Shown: positions 38,189-46,931, counted from the first letter of the stretch. The stretch: 50,884 nt of DNA from an uncultured Sphingomonadales bacterium (GCA_903832325.1 CAILBC010000031.1:1-50884), one strand, 5' to 3'. Notes: a model not told the origin generated them from the letters alone. Translations and numbers: made by a program.

Positions 38189-38761
38189 ATGATCAACCGA
38201 ATTCGCGACATCCGCCGACAAAAAGGGCTCACACTCGCCGAAGTCGCGCTGCGTTGCCACCCGCCGACCACGGCGCAGACTATCGGGCGACTCGAAACCG
38301 GCATGCGATCGCTGTCGCTGCTGTGGATGAACCGCATTGCCGCCGCGCTCGATGTAGACCCGCAAATGCTGGTGAAGGCGGAAAACGGCAGCACCCCCAC
38401 GCTGATCGCGCGGATCGGCCCGAGCGGGATCGAGGCGATGGCCCGCCCGGTTGAGGCGGTGATCCCGATCGTGCCGGGTGGCGAGGCCAAGCTGGTGGTG
38501 GTGGCGGTGGAAAGCAGCGCCGGCGAATATCGCACCGGGGATCAGATCTGGCTGCGGCAGATCGGCCCCGATGATTTCCCCCGCGTGCTCAACCGCGATG
38601 TGCTCGTGCCGCGCCCCGGGGGCCGCTATGCCTTTGGCCGGATGATTGACCGCGATGGCGAACGCATTGCCGTGCTGCCCCCCGGAATCGGGCAGCGCCA
38701 GGTGGTGATCGATCGCCCCAGCTGGCTGGCCGTGGCCGAAATGCTGGTGCGCAGGCTCTGA
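38189..38761 (+). CDS. XRE-family helix-turn-helix regulator
   Basis: A 190-residue regulator with an N-terminal lambda-repressor-like HTH (INRIRDIRRQKGLTLAEVALR ... TIGRLETGMRSLSLLWMNRIAAALDV). The C-terminal ~110 residues form a beta-rich domain (KLVVVAVESSAGEYRTGDQIWLR, VPRPGGRYAFGRMIDRDGERIAVLPPG) resembling the effector end of S24/LexA-like regulators; I see no clear Ser-Lys dyad, so autoproteolysis is not claimed. It is followed by a glycosyltransferase gene after 5 bases, so the two may be one operon. Confidence 0.83.
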   Translation: MINRIRDIRRQKGLTLAEVALRCHPPTTAQTIGRLETGMRSLSLLWMNRIAAALDVDPQMLVKAENGSTPTLIARIGPSGIEAMARPVEAVIPIVPGGEAKLVVVAVESSAGEYRTGDQIWLRQIGPDDFPRVLNRDVLVPRPGGRYAFGRMIDRDGERIAVLPPGIGQRQVVIDRPSWLAVAEMLVRRL

Positions 38762-38766
38762 TCCAC

Positions 38767-39978
38767 ATGAAACGTCGTCTGTTGTCGGTGTCGACGCTCT
38801 ATCCGGCGCCGTCCCGCCCCGGTTTTGGCCGCTTTGTCGAAACCCAGCTGGAAACGCTGGCGCGGCGCGGCGATTGGGAGGTGACGGTGATCAACCCGAT
38901 CGGCCTGCCGCCCCTGCCCGCGGCGCTGCAACCGGCGCGTTATGCCGCATTGGCCGCCAGCCCCCTGATCGAAACGCCGGAGGGCGCCCATCGATCGGTC
39001 ACCGTGCATCGCCCGCGGTTTGCGCTGATCCCGGGGATGTCGGGCTGGCTCAATCCGGCGCTGATCACGCGCGCCGTGCTGCCCCTGGCGCGGCGGCTGC
39101 ATGCCGAAACGCCGTTCGATCTGGTCGATGCGCAATTCTTCTATCCCGACGGGCCGGCGGCGGCGCGCATCGCGCGCGATCTGCGCCTGCCGCTGGCGAT
39201 CAAGGCGCGCGGGGCCGATATTCATTACTGGGGCAGCAGGCCGCGCGCGCTGCGCCAGATCCGCACCGCCGCCGACCAGGCGCGGGTGCTGCTGGCGGTG
39301 TCATCCGCGCTGGCCGATGACATGGCCGCGCTGGGCCTGCCGCGTGACCGCATCCGGGTGCATTATACCGGGCTGGACCATGCCCGGTTTCATCCGCGCC
39401 CGCGCGATGCGGCGCGCGCAGAGCTTGCCGCGCGCCTGCCGGCGCTCGATCTGCCCCGCGATGCGCGGATTGTCGCCTGCGTGGGCGCGCTGATCCCGCG
39501 CAAGGGGCAGGACCTGGCGATTGCCGCGCTGGGCGAACTGCCCGATGATGTCGTGCTGGTGCTGGTGGGCGCGGGCGCATTCGAAGGGGCCTTGCGCGAT
39601 CAGGCACATGCATCCGGGCTGGCGGCGCGGGTACGCTTTGCCGGGCAACTGGGCCACGATGATCTGCCGCTGCTGCTCGCCTGTGCCGAGGCGATGGTGC
39701 TGCCGTCATCAAGCGAAGGCCTTGCCAATGCCTGGGTAGAGGCGCTGGCCAGCGGCACGCCGGTGGTCATTCCCGATATCGGCGGCGCGCGCGAACTGGT
39801 CGATTGTGCTGCGGCCGGGCGGATCACCGCGCGCGAACCGGGCGCGATTGCGCAAGGGGTGGCCGAAGTGCTGGCCGCGCGGGCGCCACAGGCCGAAGTG
39901 GCCGCCAGCGCCGCGCGGTTCAGCTGGGATGCGAATGCCGAGGCGCTGGCGGCGCTTTACGACGCCGCCAGCGCATAA
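38767..39978 (+). CDS. glycosyltransferase family 4 protein
   Basis: A 403-residue GT-B fold glycosyltransferase. N-terminal Rossmann start RLLSVSTLYPAPSRPGFGRFVETQLETLARRG, linker region VHYTGLDHARFHPRPR, and C-terminal nucleotide-sugar domain with ARIVACVGALIPRKGQDLAI and the GT4 EX7E-type segment PSSSEGLANAWVEALASGTPVVIPDIGGARELV. Typical of enzymes that extend surface polysaccharides from a nucleotide-sugar donor. The ATG at 38767 starts 5 bases after the XRE gene stop. Convergent with secF. Sugar specificity cannot be read. Confidence 0.88.
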   Translation: MKRRLLSVSTLYPAPSRPGFGRFVETQLETLARRGDWEVTVINPIGLPPLPAALQPARYAALAASPLIETPEGAHRSVTVHRPRFALIPGMSGWLNPALITRAVLPLARRLHAETPFDLVDAQFFYPDGPAAARIARDLRLPLAIKARGADIHYWGSRPRALRQIRTAADQARVLLAVSSALADDMAALGLPRDRIRVHYTGLDHARFHPRPRDAARAELAARLPALDLPRDARIVACVGALIPRKGQDLAIAALGELPDDVVLVLVGAGAFEGALRDQAHASGLAARVRFAGQLGHDDLPLLLACAEAMVLPSSSEGLANAWVEALASGTPVVIPDIGGARELVDCAAAGRITAREPGAIAQGVAEVLAARAPQAEVAASAARFSWDANAEALAALYDAASA

Positions 39979-39987
39979 CGGCGGGCT

Positions 39988-40962
39988 TCAGGCGCCCTTT
40001 TTGGCCATCGCGGGGCTGTCACCCGCAACTTCGGAGGGCACAAAGCTTTTCGACGAGACTTTCAGCCAGATCAGGATCGGCGCGGCCATATAGATCGAGC
40101 TGTAGGTGCCGATGAAAATGCCCAGCGTGATCGCCGCGGTAAACCCGAAGATCACCTGAGGCCCGAACAGCAACAGCGCAACCAGCGTGATCAGCATCGA
40201 CAGCGAGGTGACGATCGTGCGCGCCAGCGTTTCGTTCACCGACAGATCGAGCAGTTCCGGAATTGGCATCTTGCGATACTTCTTCAGGTTTTCGCGGATG
40301 CGGTCATAGACCACGATCGTGTCGTTGAGCGAATAGCCGATCAACGTCAGCAGCGCGGCCACGATGTTCAGATCGAATTCCAGCTGGGTCAGCGCAAACA
40401 TGCCCAGTGTCAACGACACGTCGTGCACCAGGCTGAGCAGCGCACCGATGCCGAACTGCCATTCGAACCGCAGCCAGATATAGGCCGCCACGAAAATTGC
40501 CGCGAGCCCGAGCGCGCGGAACGCATCCCAGCCGAGCTCTTTCGACACTTTGCCCGATACCGAATCGACTCCGTCGATCCGCGCGTCGGCATGGTGCGCC
40601 TTTACCGCGGCGGTGATCGTGCGCGCCATCTTGTCCGACAGCGAAGGGTCCTTGTCCGACCCTTCGGGCAGCTTCATGCGGATCGAGATTTCGTTGGCTT
40701 TGCCAAACCGCTGCAGGATCGGTTCGCCAAAACCCAGCTTGGTCACTTCATCGCGCAGCACGCCCACCGGTGCGGCGGCGCTGTGTTCAAAGGTCACGCG
40801 GATCATCTGCCCGCCGATGAAATCGACGCCGAGATTAAGTCCGCGCGTCATCACCATGCCCCACGACGCGGCAATCAGCAGCAGGCTGCCGATGTAAAAC
40901 GGCACGCGCCATTTCAGGAAATGGATGTTGGTGTTGTCGGGAACGAGCTTGAGCAGTTTCAT
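39988..40962 (-). CDS. secF: protein translocase subunit SecF
   Basis: Membrane subunit of the SecDF complex that uses the proton gradient to pull exported proteins. The 324-residue protein has the six-helix layout with the first periplasmic loop and the motifs GVDFIGGQMIRV, VGSVSGKVSKELGWDAFRA-like region (DSVSGKVSKELGWDAF), LTLIGYSLNDTIVVYDRIREN and ETLARTIVTSLSMLITLVALLLFG. Start at the ATG at 40962, where the family N-terminus begins (KLLKLVPDNTNIHFLKWR). It follows secD by 17 bases. Confidence 0.96.
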   Translation of the reverse strand: MKLLKLVPDNTNIHFLKWRVPFYIGSLLLIAASWGMVMTRGLNLGVDFIGGQMIRVTFEHSAAAPVGVLRDEVTKLGFGEPILQRFGKANEISIRMKLPEGSDKDPSLSDKMARTITAAVKAHHADARIDGVDSVSGKVSKELGWDAFRALGLAAIFVAAYIWLRFEWQFGIGALLSLVHDVSLTLGMFALTQLEFDLNIVAALLTLIGYSLNDTIVVYDRIRENLKKYRKMPIPELLDLSVNETLARTIVTSLSMLITLVALLLFGPQVIFGFTAAITLGIFIGTYSSIYMAAPILIWLKVSSKSFVPSEVAGDSPAMAKKGA

Positions 40963-40979
40963 GATATGCCAATCCCGCC

Positions 40980-42587
40980 TTACAGATGCAGTTCGGATGG
41001 ACGCGCGCGGCGCAGCCAATGCGCCACCCACATCCGCGTCATGGTGACGGCGGTAAACACCGATGTCATGATGCCGATCATCAGCACCACGGCAAACCCC
41101 TTCACCGGGCCCGAGCCAAAGGCAAACATCAGCGTGGCCGCGATGATATTGGTGATGTTGGCGTCAAAGATTGCGCGGGTCGCCTCTTTATAGCCCATTT
41201 CCACCGCCTGCACGACGCGCCGCCCGCGATGGCGTTCTTCGCGGATGCGTTCATAAATCAGCACGTTGGCATCGACCGCCGCACCGATTGTCAGCACGAA
41301 CCCGGCAATCCCCGGCAGCGTCAGCGTGGTGCCGATCAGGCCCATGATCCCCAGGATCATGAACACGTTCAGCGCCAGTGCGCAGCAGGCATAGACGCCA
41401 AACCGGCCATAAGTCGCCAGGATGAAGATCGCCAGCGCCAGCGTGCCGACGCCCATCGCGATCATCCCCTTGCGGATCGAATCCGCGCCAAGGTCGGGGC
41501 CAACGGTGCGTTCCTCCACCACTTTCAGATCGACCGGCAATGCGCCAGACCGCAGCGAAATCGCCAGGCTGTTGGCGCTGTCGGTGGTGAAATTGCCCGA
41601 AATCACCGCGCTGCCGCCCAGAATCGGCTCGTTGATCACCGGTGAAGACAGCACTTTGCCATCAAGGATGATCGCAAACGGTTTGCCCACGTTGGCCGAA
41701 GTCAGCTTGGCAAAGCGCGCGCCGCCATCGTTGTTGAACGTGATCGTCACCGTGGCGGCATTGGTCTGCGGGTTGTTCGAAAGCTGCGCATTGGTCAGCT
41801 GGTCACCACGAATGCCGCCCAGCCGCTTGACCGCGATCCTGGGCGCAACCGCACCCGCCTTCACATCGGCAAAGGGCACGATTTCATCACCGGGCGGTAC
41901 GATCCCCTGCGCCACGTCGCTGGGCAATGCGGCCTGATCGACCAGTTTGAATTCCAGCTTTGCGGTCTGGCCCAGCAGGTTTTTCAGCGCCTGCGGGTCC
42001 TGCAATCCGGGCACCTGCACCACGATGCGGCGCGCGCCCGAACGGATGATCGTCGGCTCTTTGGTGCCCAGCGCGTCGATCCGCTTGCGCACCACTTCCA
42101 CCGCGGTGTCCATCGCCTGGGTGACGGCGAGATCGATGCCTTCCTGCGTGGGCGCCAGCACAAAGCGATTGCCGTCGACCACGTTGATCGTCCAGTCGCG
42201 CTTTCCGGTCAGCCCCGCGCCATTGGTCAGCGGCAGCACGGCCTCGCGCACGGCATCGATCTTGGTGACGTCATCGACGATGAACGTCAGCGATCCGTTG
42301 GTGTTGGAAATATCGCTGATCCGCACCGGCTGGGCCATCGTGCGCAGCTTGTTGCGCACCGATTCCTCCATCGCCTCGATCCGCTGGGTGCGCACTTGCG
42401 AAGGATCGGCCTCCAGCAGGATGTGGCTGCCCCCGGCGAGGTCCAGACCCAGATTGACTTTGGGTTCGGGCACGCCGGCGGGCCAGCGATAGCCGGCCAT
42501 GTCGACAATCGTCGGCAGCGCCGACAACGCGGCCACTACGGTGACCAGCCACAGCCAGATAACTTTCCAGCGGGGAAATTCGAGCAT
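40980..42587 (-). CDS. secD: protein translocase subunit SecD
   Basis: Partner of SecF, 535 residues, normal length. N-terminal helix with FPRWKVIWLWLVTVVAALSALPTI, then LGLDLAGGSHILLEAD (conserved D-x-x-G-G-x motif), the P1 head region with VVEVVRKRIDALGTKEPTI and VQVPGLQDPQALKNLLG, and six C-terminal helices including GFVLTIGAAVDANVLIYERIREE and FAVVLMIGIMTSVFTAVTMTRM. It lies between yajC and secF in the standard yajC-secD-secF order. Confidence 0.97.
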   Translation of the reverse strand: MLEFPRWKVIWLWLVTVVAALSALPTIVDMAGYRWPAGVPEPKVNLGLDLAGGSHILLEADPSQVRTQRIEAMEESVRNKLRTMAQPVRISDISNTNGSLTFIVDDVTKIDAVREAVLPLTNGAGLTGKRDWTINVVDGNRFVLAPTQEGIDLAVTQAMDTAVEVVRKRIDALGTKEPTIIRSGARRIVVQVPGLQDPQALKNLLGQTAKLEFKLVDQAALPSDVAQGIVPPGDEIVPFADVKAGAVAPRIAVKRLGGIRGDQLTNAQLSNNPQTNAATVTITFNNDGGARFAKLTSANVGKPFAIILDGKVLSSPVINEPILGGSAVISGNFTTDSANSLAISLRSGALPVDLKVVEERTVGPDLGADSIRKGMIAMGVGTLALAIFILATYGRFGVYACCALALNVFMILGIMGLIGTTLTLPGIAGFVLTIGAAVDANVLIYERIREERHRGRRVVQAVEMGYKEATRAIFDANITNIIAATLMFAFGSGPVKGFAVVLMIGIMTSVFTAVTMTRMWVAHWLRRARPSELHL

Positions 42588-42670
42588 GGGTTCTGCCTGT
42601 ATCCTTGGGTCCGGCTATGAAACCGGCGTCAGTCGGCGGGTGTCAGTCGCTGGCGGTCAATCGCCGGACA

Positions 42671-43015
42671 TCAATCGTTCGCGCTGGCCGTGCCACCGGG
42701 GGTCACGATATCGCCCAGTGTCGATTTGATGGCGCGCACTTTCACGCCTTGCGCGATTTCCAGATCAACCGTGTTTTCATCCACTTTGATCACTTTTGCG
42801 ATCAGCCCGCCGGCCGTGACCACCTGATCCCCGCGCTTGATCGTCTGCAGCTTGGCCTGGTGCGACTTCTGCCGCTTCATCTGCGGGGCCAGGATCAGGA
42901 AATAGAAAATCGCGGCCATCGCCACCAGCGGCAGAAACTGCACATAGGCGGGCGGTTCGCCAGCCGACTGGACTGCGGCCAGATCAAGGATGGAAAGCAA
43001 GCTGGGTCCGTTCAT
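42671..43015 (-). CDS. yajC: preprotein translocase subunit YajC
   Basis: Small single-span accessory of SecDF, 114 residues. One hydrophobic helix ([22 protein letters not shown]) followed by the SH3-like cytoplasmic domain with [45 protein letters not shown]. First gene of yajC-secD-secF; 83 bases separate it from secD. Confidence 0.95.
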   Translation of the reverse strand: MNGPSLLSILDLAAVQSAGEPPAYVQFLPLVAMAAIFYFLILAPQMKRQKSHQAKLQTIKRGDQVVTAGGLIAKVIKVDENTVDLEIAQGVKVRAIKSTLGDIVTPGGTASAND

Positions 43016-43287
43016 ACGACTGGGTCAATCTGGTTCGAATCGACAGGATCGGGCGCAGCGCAAAGCCCGTGGCCCCGGCACACCCATACGTGGTTGGCGC
43101 GAGTAGCAGCTTGCCCGCGCCAAGGCAAATACCAGCCCGCCAGATGGGGCCGCCCCCCTTCTTTGCCAAGCCCTTTGCCAAGCTCTTTGCCAAGCCCTGG
43201 CCCGCTTTGGAAAATTGCCCCGGAGATTTTGTGGCGGCAACCGGCTTGCCATCCCCCCATCCGGTCCGTATAGGCCCGCACTCCGGT
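43016..43287. other. intergenic region between yajC and tRNA-Pro, with a 12-bp tandem repeat
   Basis: These 272 bases carry the yajC promoter (leftwards) and the tRNA promoter (rightwards). Three CTTTGCCAAGCC-type 12-bp units run from 43161 to 43196 (the second differs in one base). No protein-coding frame is convincing. Confidence 0.6.
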
Positions 43288-43364
43288 CGGGACGTAGCGC
43301 AGCCTGGTAGCGCATCACACTGGGGGTGTGGGGGTCGGAGGTTCGAATCCTCTCGTCCCGACCA
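43288..43364 (+). tRNA. tRNA-Pro (anticodon GGG)
   Basis: A 77-base cloverleaf with encoded CCA. Acceptor arms CGGGACG (43288-43294) and CGTCCCG (43354-43360), discriminator A and CCA (43362-43364). D-arm has AGCCTGGTAGCGC; anticodon stem TCACA/TGTGG with loop CTGGGGG gives anticodon GGG followed by G37, as usual for proline; T-arm GGAGGTTCGAATCCTC. The 3' 50 bases double as the attachment site of the integrated element, which restores the gene perfectly. Confidence 0.96.
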
Positions 43365-43365
43365 A
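43315..43365. repeat. left attachment site, inside intact tRNA-Pro
   Basis: 51-bp core from TCACACTGGGGG through GACCAA, identical to 50166-50216. It runs from the anticodon stem through the CCA end and one extra A. Sequences outside the core differ on both sides. Confidence 0.93.
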
Positions 43366-43661
43366 TAAATCAGATACTTAGGCAACACACCCTGCCTAAA
43401 GCCATTCGCCAGTAAGCACATAGTAAGCACCGGGCATGATTTCGCCTCACGGTTGCCGCTCCCGCTTGCTGATGCGACCCGGCGCGACTAGCCCGACGCT
43501 CGCCCGCCCTATTCCAGCCGATCGGCGGGCCGAAGCCAATGCCGCCGCCGCTGTCGCGTGCCCAACCTTGGGAAACGGGTCCGGGAGGCGGGAGGTCAAA
43601 ATTTATGAAGGCCTCGCCCAAAAACCGCGCCAGTTTTTGAAATTAGGGGCAGGAGTGCGAG
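43366..43661. other. left end of the element: dyad and candidate integrase arm sites, no gene
   Basis: A dyad TTAGGCA (43378-43384) / TGCCTAA (43393-43399) is followed by two AGTAAGCAC 9-mers. The remaining 230 bases up to the stop of the repeat-protein gene hold only short open frames on both strands without a ribosome-binding site or family features, so I call no gene here. Confidence 0.6.
43411..43430. promoter_or_regulatory. paired AGTAAGCAC repeats, candidate integrase/AlpA arm sites (left)
   Basis: AGTAAGCAC at 43411-43419 and again at 43422-43430, start-to-start 11 bases (one helical turn), 46 bases inside the attachment core. The same 9-mer recurs near the other end (50026-50064) upstream of the integrase gene. 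Confidence 0.7.
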
Positions 43662-44219
43662 CTAAGGCGAGGGGTCCCCGGACGGCGGCTGGTCGGCGGT
43701 CCTCTTAGACCTACTGGCCTCGGCGGCACGCAACGTTTCGGCCACAGACCCGTGTCGGTCGGCGGCCCCCTTGAACGGATCATAATCCACCGGGGTGCCT
43801 TCCGGCCTATGGTGCTCTCCTTTGAACGGATCATAATCCACCGGGGTGCCTTTCGGCCCATGGCGCTCCATATCCCGTTTGCGGGGCTGACCAACAACCG
43901 GGGCGGGGGCCGCCGGCCGGAAGCCCGCGTATGGGTCGCCTTCGACCGGCACCAGCGTAGGTCCTTTGCCTTCAGGGTTGGGCGCGGGCTCATCTTTCAA
44001 CCACGCAGGCGGCGGGGGTTTTTGCGCTCGCGCCCAATCAGGAACAGCAGCGTCCGTTCCACTTAACGACGGTTCCGACGTGGCTTCTGCGACCTCCGCC
44101 GGTGCAGTCACCCGGTCCCACAAATGATCCGCAGCAAACCCGGCCCATAGCCAAGCAAAGCGCAACGCGAATAGCCATAGCGGTGCCATGGCCAGTGCGA
44201 TCCAAGCGCGGCGTTTCAT
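43662..44219 (-). CDS. membrane-anchored protein with 17-residue repeats, unknown function
   Basis: A 185-residue protein. Residues 5-34 form one hydrophobic segment after a basic start (MKRRAWIALAMAPLWLFA), so it is probably anchored in the inner membrane by a signal-anchor. The rest is proline- and acid-rich with two 17-residue repeats PKGTPVDYDPFKGEHHR / PEGTPVDYDPFKGAADR, encoded by a 51-bp DNA duplication (GTPVDYDPFKG is identical). A ribosome-binding site GAGG lies at 44228-44231. It is the last gene of the element, beyond the putative origin, where satellites and plasmids often carry cargo. I recognise no family; phage interference, membrane tethering of replication, or a structural role are all possible. 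Confidence 0.65.
   Translation of the reverse strand: MKRRAWIALAMAPLWLFALRFAWLWAGFAADHLWDRVTAPAEVAEATSEPSLSGTDAAVPDWARAQKPPPPAWLKDEPAPNPEGKGPTLVPVEGDPYAGFRPAAPAPVVGQPRKRDMERHGPKGTPVDYDPFKGEHHRPEGTPVDYDPFKGAADRHGSVAETLRAAEASRSKRTADQPPSGDPSP
43771..43872. repeat. 51-bp tandem duplication in the membrane-anchored repeat gene
   Basis: The stretch starting TTGAACGGATCATAATCC occurs at 43771 and 43822, offset 51 bases, with the first ~31 bases identical and the remainder similar. It encodes the two GTPVDYDPFKG repeats. Confidence 0.9.
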
Positions 44220-44693
44220 CTAAAGCACCTCACCGTAGAGACCTGCCCCACATAGACGGTTCCATGCGCAGCAATAGTGCACAACTAGGGCCTACAAGGA
44301 CCCAGAGGAAGGGCCACGTCGCATGGCCGCGCCGAATTGGCGAGGGGAATTGTGGTCCGGGGGCTACGAGCGCGCGAAGTCTTCTGGCTAGGTGGCTTCG
44401 CGCCCGCGCGCTATGGCGTTCATGTAAAGGGCTTTCAACATGAACGAAAGCGCTCGATGCGCAGTTAGAGCGCAACCCGGCGGCCCATACGGTGCGCGAC
44501 AGGCAAGCGACAAAGGGCAGCGGGGCGGAAAGCCCAGATTTCTGGGATTTGTATAGGTTGGCGACAGGACGCGACAGCTTGGCGACAGCGAAGCGACAGC
44601 TATCCGGGCAAGGCGGAGGAAGCGACCGACAGCGACAGACCCCTATGGGTCTGTCGCTGTCGCGTCGCAACGCAGCGGGTCTGCCGCGTCGGT
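44220..44693. other. candidate replication origin: GCGACAG iterons and dyad
   Basis: 474 noncoding bases between the primase-helicase stop and the membrane-protein start. GCGACAG occurs at 44496, 44561, 44571, 44582, 44593 and 44632 (GCGACAA at 44507, GCGACCG at 44622), and in reverse as CTGTCGC at 44651 and 44657. The 44561-44599 group is spaced 10, 11 and 11 bases, so all copies face the same side of the helix. A perfect 16-bp stem (44627-44642 / 44647-44662, loop CTAT) is built from the same motif. A short A+T-richer stretch (44534-44558) lies next to the iterons. This is the layout expected of an origin recognised by the adjacent replication protein; P4 also keeps its origin repeats next to its primase-helicase gene. 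Confidence 0.72.
44627..44662. repeat. perfect 16-bp inverted repeat inside the origin-like region
   Basis: CGACAGCGACAGACCC and its exact complement around a CTAT loop. Each arm contains two copies of CGACAG, so it is both iteron array and hairpin. It has no U-tract on either side and ends 32 bases from the primase-helicase stop. Confidence 0.88.
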
Positions 44694-46913
44694 TTAAAAA
44701 TCTGGAATTTCGACCGGACCGAAGTTTTCCAGATCACTCTTTCGGGCAACCCACTCGCTGGCCCCGTCAACCATGATCGTGATCAGCCCCGCGAGCCGGA
44801 GTTCGCGCTTGGCGCGTCCGAACGTGTCCGCGCGGGCTTTCGCGTCCGCCGATTCCGAAAGCACCCCCGGCATGATGCAGCGCGCGCGCCAGTCTGCCAT
44901 TGCAACCCTGCCACTACCGCCGGCCAGATCATCCAGGACGGCGAGCGCGTCCAGCTTGGCCCCGGACAGCTTTGCGTCTTTGGGAAGGTTGCGCAAATCG
45001 AATTCTTCGCAGACTGGCGCGGTGATCGGATCGCCGTCTTCGTCATGGCCAAGCAGTTCACTCCGAATTTTGAAGCCAAAGCGCCGTGGAAAGCCATTTC
45101 GATTTTTCATGCTGGTGCACCGGATCACGCCAGCCGTGTCCGCCGGATCGACTCTTACAGACGTATCAAGGGCGCCGTTCAGACTGCTGTGCCCGCGTGG
45201 TGTCGATGTGTCACCTTTCGGGCAGTGGTGAACCAGTGCAACCGTTGGGCCCAGATCGGCGATCATGCGACAAATCTGCACGACCGCGCCCATACCTTGC
45301 GGCGCGTTCTCGTCGATCGGGAATGCCACTGCCAGGGTGTCGATCACGACAAGGACCGGATTCAGCTGCGCAATGCACGCGAGCAAGTCTTGCATCTCGG
45401 CTGAATTGAGGTTCGCCATCATACCCGCAAGGCCGGTTGCGAGGTGAAAGGAAACCACGTCGCCATATACCTTGCGCAGGGCGCGGAGCCGCTGGCCCAT
45501 GCCGTGCGGGTCTTCTGCGCTCACATAGATCACCGGGCCTGCGACTGTTTTCATGCCAAATGCCAGCACGCCCTGTGCAACCCTCCACGCCAGATAAGGC
45601 GCCACGACAGATTTGCCGGTGCTGGGCAGGCCGAAGATGCAAACCAAATCCCCTAGGGCGATCAGCCCCTTGATAACTTGCTTGCGCGGGGCCTCGTGCT
45701 CCAAATCGTCGAGCGACCGGAGACGGAAGCGAGACGCGCTGTTTGCTGCCGTCCTGCCGGGCGCCGCCTCGGGCTTGTCGAAAACTGAAAAGTCGATACT
45801 GGCGAAGTCGGATAGCATCTCCGCCGTCCTAAACGCCGCCAGCGCAGCGTCACGGTCGCCACCGTGCTTGTAGTGGACAAACAGGTCGAATGCGTCCCCA
45901 TGGCAGCCGCTGGCGCATTCCCGGCCTATCCCTGCCTCCGTGTCGCTCCCCGATAGCGAAACCCAGAATTGCCGGTCATCATCGTCGGCGCACACCCGCG
46001 TGGCGTAGGAACCGCTCTTTTGGTGAGGGCTCCGCCAATCCGCGCCGTTGCTGGGTGAATCCTCATAGCCGTATTGCACCAGCAAATCGGCCAGGTCCTT
46101 TGTCGCGTTGAACCGCTCGATCGCTGTGGAGCCGGTGCCCGTGCTTTCTGCACGTTTGCGCTTCGCCGCGTCGGCGGCAGCGCGCCGCCGCGTGTCCTCA
46201 GCTTGATTGTCCTCTTTCTGTGCAAGGATTTCCAGCGCGGAACCGCAGCGGTCCAGATCAAGGCCCGGCGCGGCAATGCCGGAACGCGAGCATTCAAAAA
46301 AGAGCGGGGCACCGTCGGCCTTTCCACCCTCCCGCAAGTGCGTGCCGCTTTTGTCATGAACGGGCGAGACGTTGGGCGCGAACACGATTTGCCCCGCGCG
46401 TGCCAAAGTACGGTCAGGCACAATGCCTGCGCTTGCAAATTCGTCGTGAAACACGGTCTGCGCCGCGTGCCATGTCTGGAAATCAACCGGCGCGCGCAAC
46501 GGGATCACGGCTCGCCACCGTCGATCACCGGGTCGGCTTGATGCGCTCGAATATATCGACCACGCGGCATTGCCCGCGAATTTACTCACCACACCTTCGA
46601 TGGTTGCGAGCGGATGGTCGCCCGCGTCGATGTCTGCTGTCAGCGTTACATAAGCGCCGCGCTCTTGCTGAACAGCATGTGCCCGCGCGTCATGCTCGCG
46701 ATACGTGCTTGGGATGAATGCCAGCGCGTCAATCTTGGGATGGGCCGTCGGCGCCATGGCGAAAAGATCAGCCAGCCGCATCGTCGCGTAAGGCTCGCCG
46801 GTTTCAATGTGGCTTTCACGACCACCGAACACGGGCACTGCGAAATAGTGCCAGGCGGGAGAGGCAGCGGTATCGCACACCGCTAGCGCGATGGGGGAAA
46901 CGATTGCAGACAT
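44694..46913 (-). CDS. primase-helicase replication protein of the element
   Basis: A 739-residue multidomain protein. Residues about 80-190 resemble an archaeo-eukaryotic-type primase core: LTADIDAGDH (DxD, D94/D96), SIYSSASSRPGDRRWRAVIPL (basic motif). Residues about 285-365 resemble a primase zinc/CHC2-like module (WRSPHQKSGSYATRV, ECASGCHGDAFDLFVHY). Residues about 405-640 are a RepA/RecA-like hexameric helicase with Walker A GLPSTGKS (428-435), a VIYVSAEDP motif, Walker B LVVIDTLA (D525) and a sensor VALVHHCPKG. The C-terminus has winged-helix character (FGRAKRELRLAGLITIMVDGASEW). By analogy with P4 alpha and RepA proteins it should open and prime the iteron origin just downstream. The ATG at 46913 has only a weak AAGAAAG ribosome-binding site. 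Confidence 0.82.
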   Translation of the reverse strand: MSAIVSPIALAVCDTAASPAWHYFAVPVFGGRESHIETGEPYATMRLADLFAMAPTAHPKIDALAFIPSTYREHDARAHAVQQERGAYVTLTADIDAGDHPLATIEGVVSKFAGNAAWSIYSSASSRPGDRRWRAVIPLRAPVDFQTWHAAQTVFHDEFASAGIVPDRTLARAGQIVFAPNVSPVHDKSGTHLREGGKADGAPLFFECSRSGIAAPGLDLDRCGSALEILAQKEDNQAEDTRRRAAADAAKRKRAESTGTGSTAIERFNATKDLADLLVQYGYEDSPSNGADWRSPHQKSGSYATRVCADDDDRQFWVSLSGSDTEAGIGRECASGCHGDAFDLFVHYKHGGDRDAALAAFRTAEMLSDFASIDFSVFDKPEAAPGRTAANSASRFRLRSLDDLEHEAPRKQVIKGLIALGDLVCIFGLPSTGKSVVAPYLAWRVAQGVLAFGMKTVAGPVIYVSAEDPHGMGQRLRALRKVYGDVVSFHLATGLAGMMANLNSAEMQDLLACIAQLNPVLVVIDTLAVAFPIDENAPQGMGAVVQICRMIADLGPTVALVHHCPKGDTSTPRGHSSLNGALDTSVRVDPADTAGVIRCTSMKNRNGFPRRFGFKIRSELLGHDEDGDPITAPVCEEFDLRNLPKDAKLSGAKLDALAVLDDLAGGSGRVAMADWRARCIMPGVLSESADAKARADTFGRAKRELRLAGLITIMVDGASEWVARKSDLENFGPVEIPDF

Positions 46914-46931
46914 GATGTTGCTTTCTTACTT

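Noticed and set aside
43370..43708. Short open frames on both strands at the left end of the element
   Set aside because: No ribosome-binding sites, overlap with arm-like repeats and with each other, and no recognisable protein pattern.
44230..44670. Open frames crossing the iteron region
   Set aside because: Their coding would consist of iteron-derived repeats; noncoding origin function explains the sequence better.
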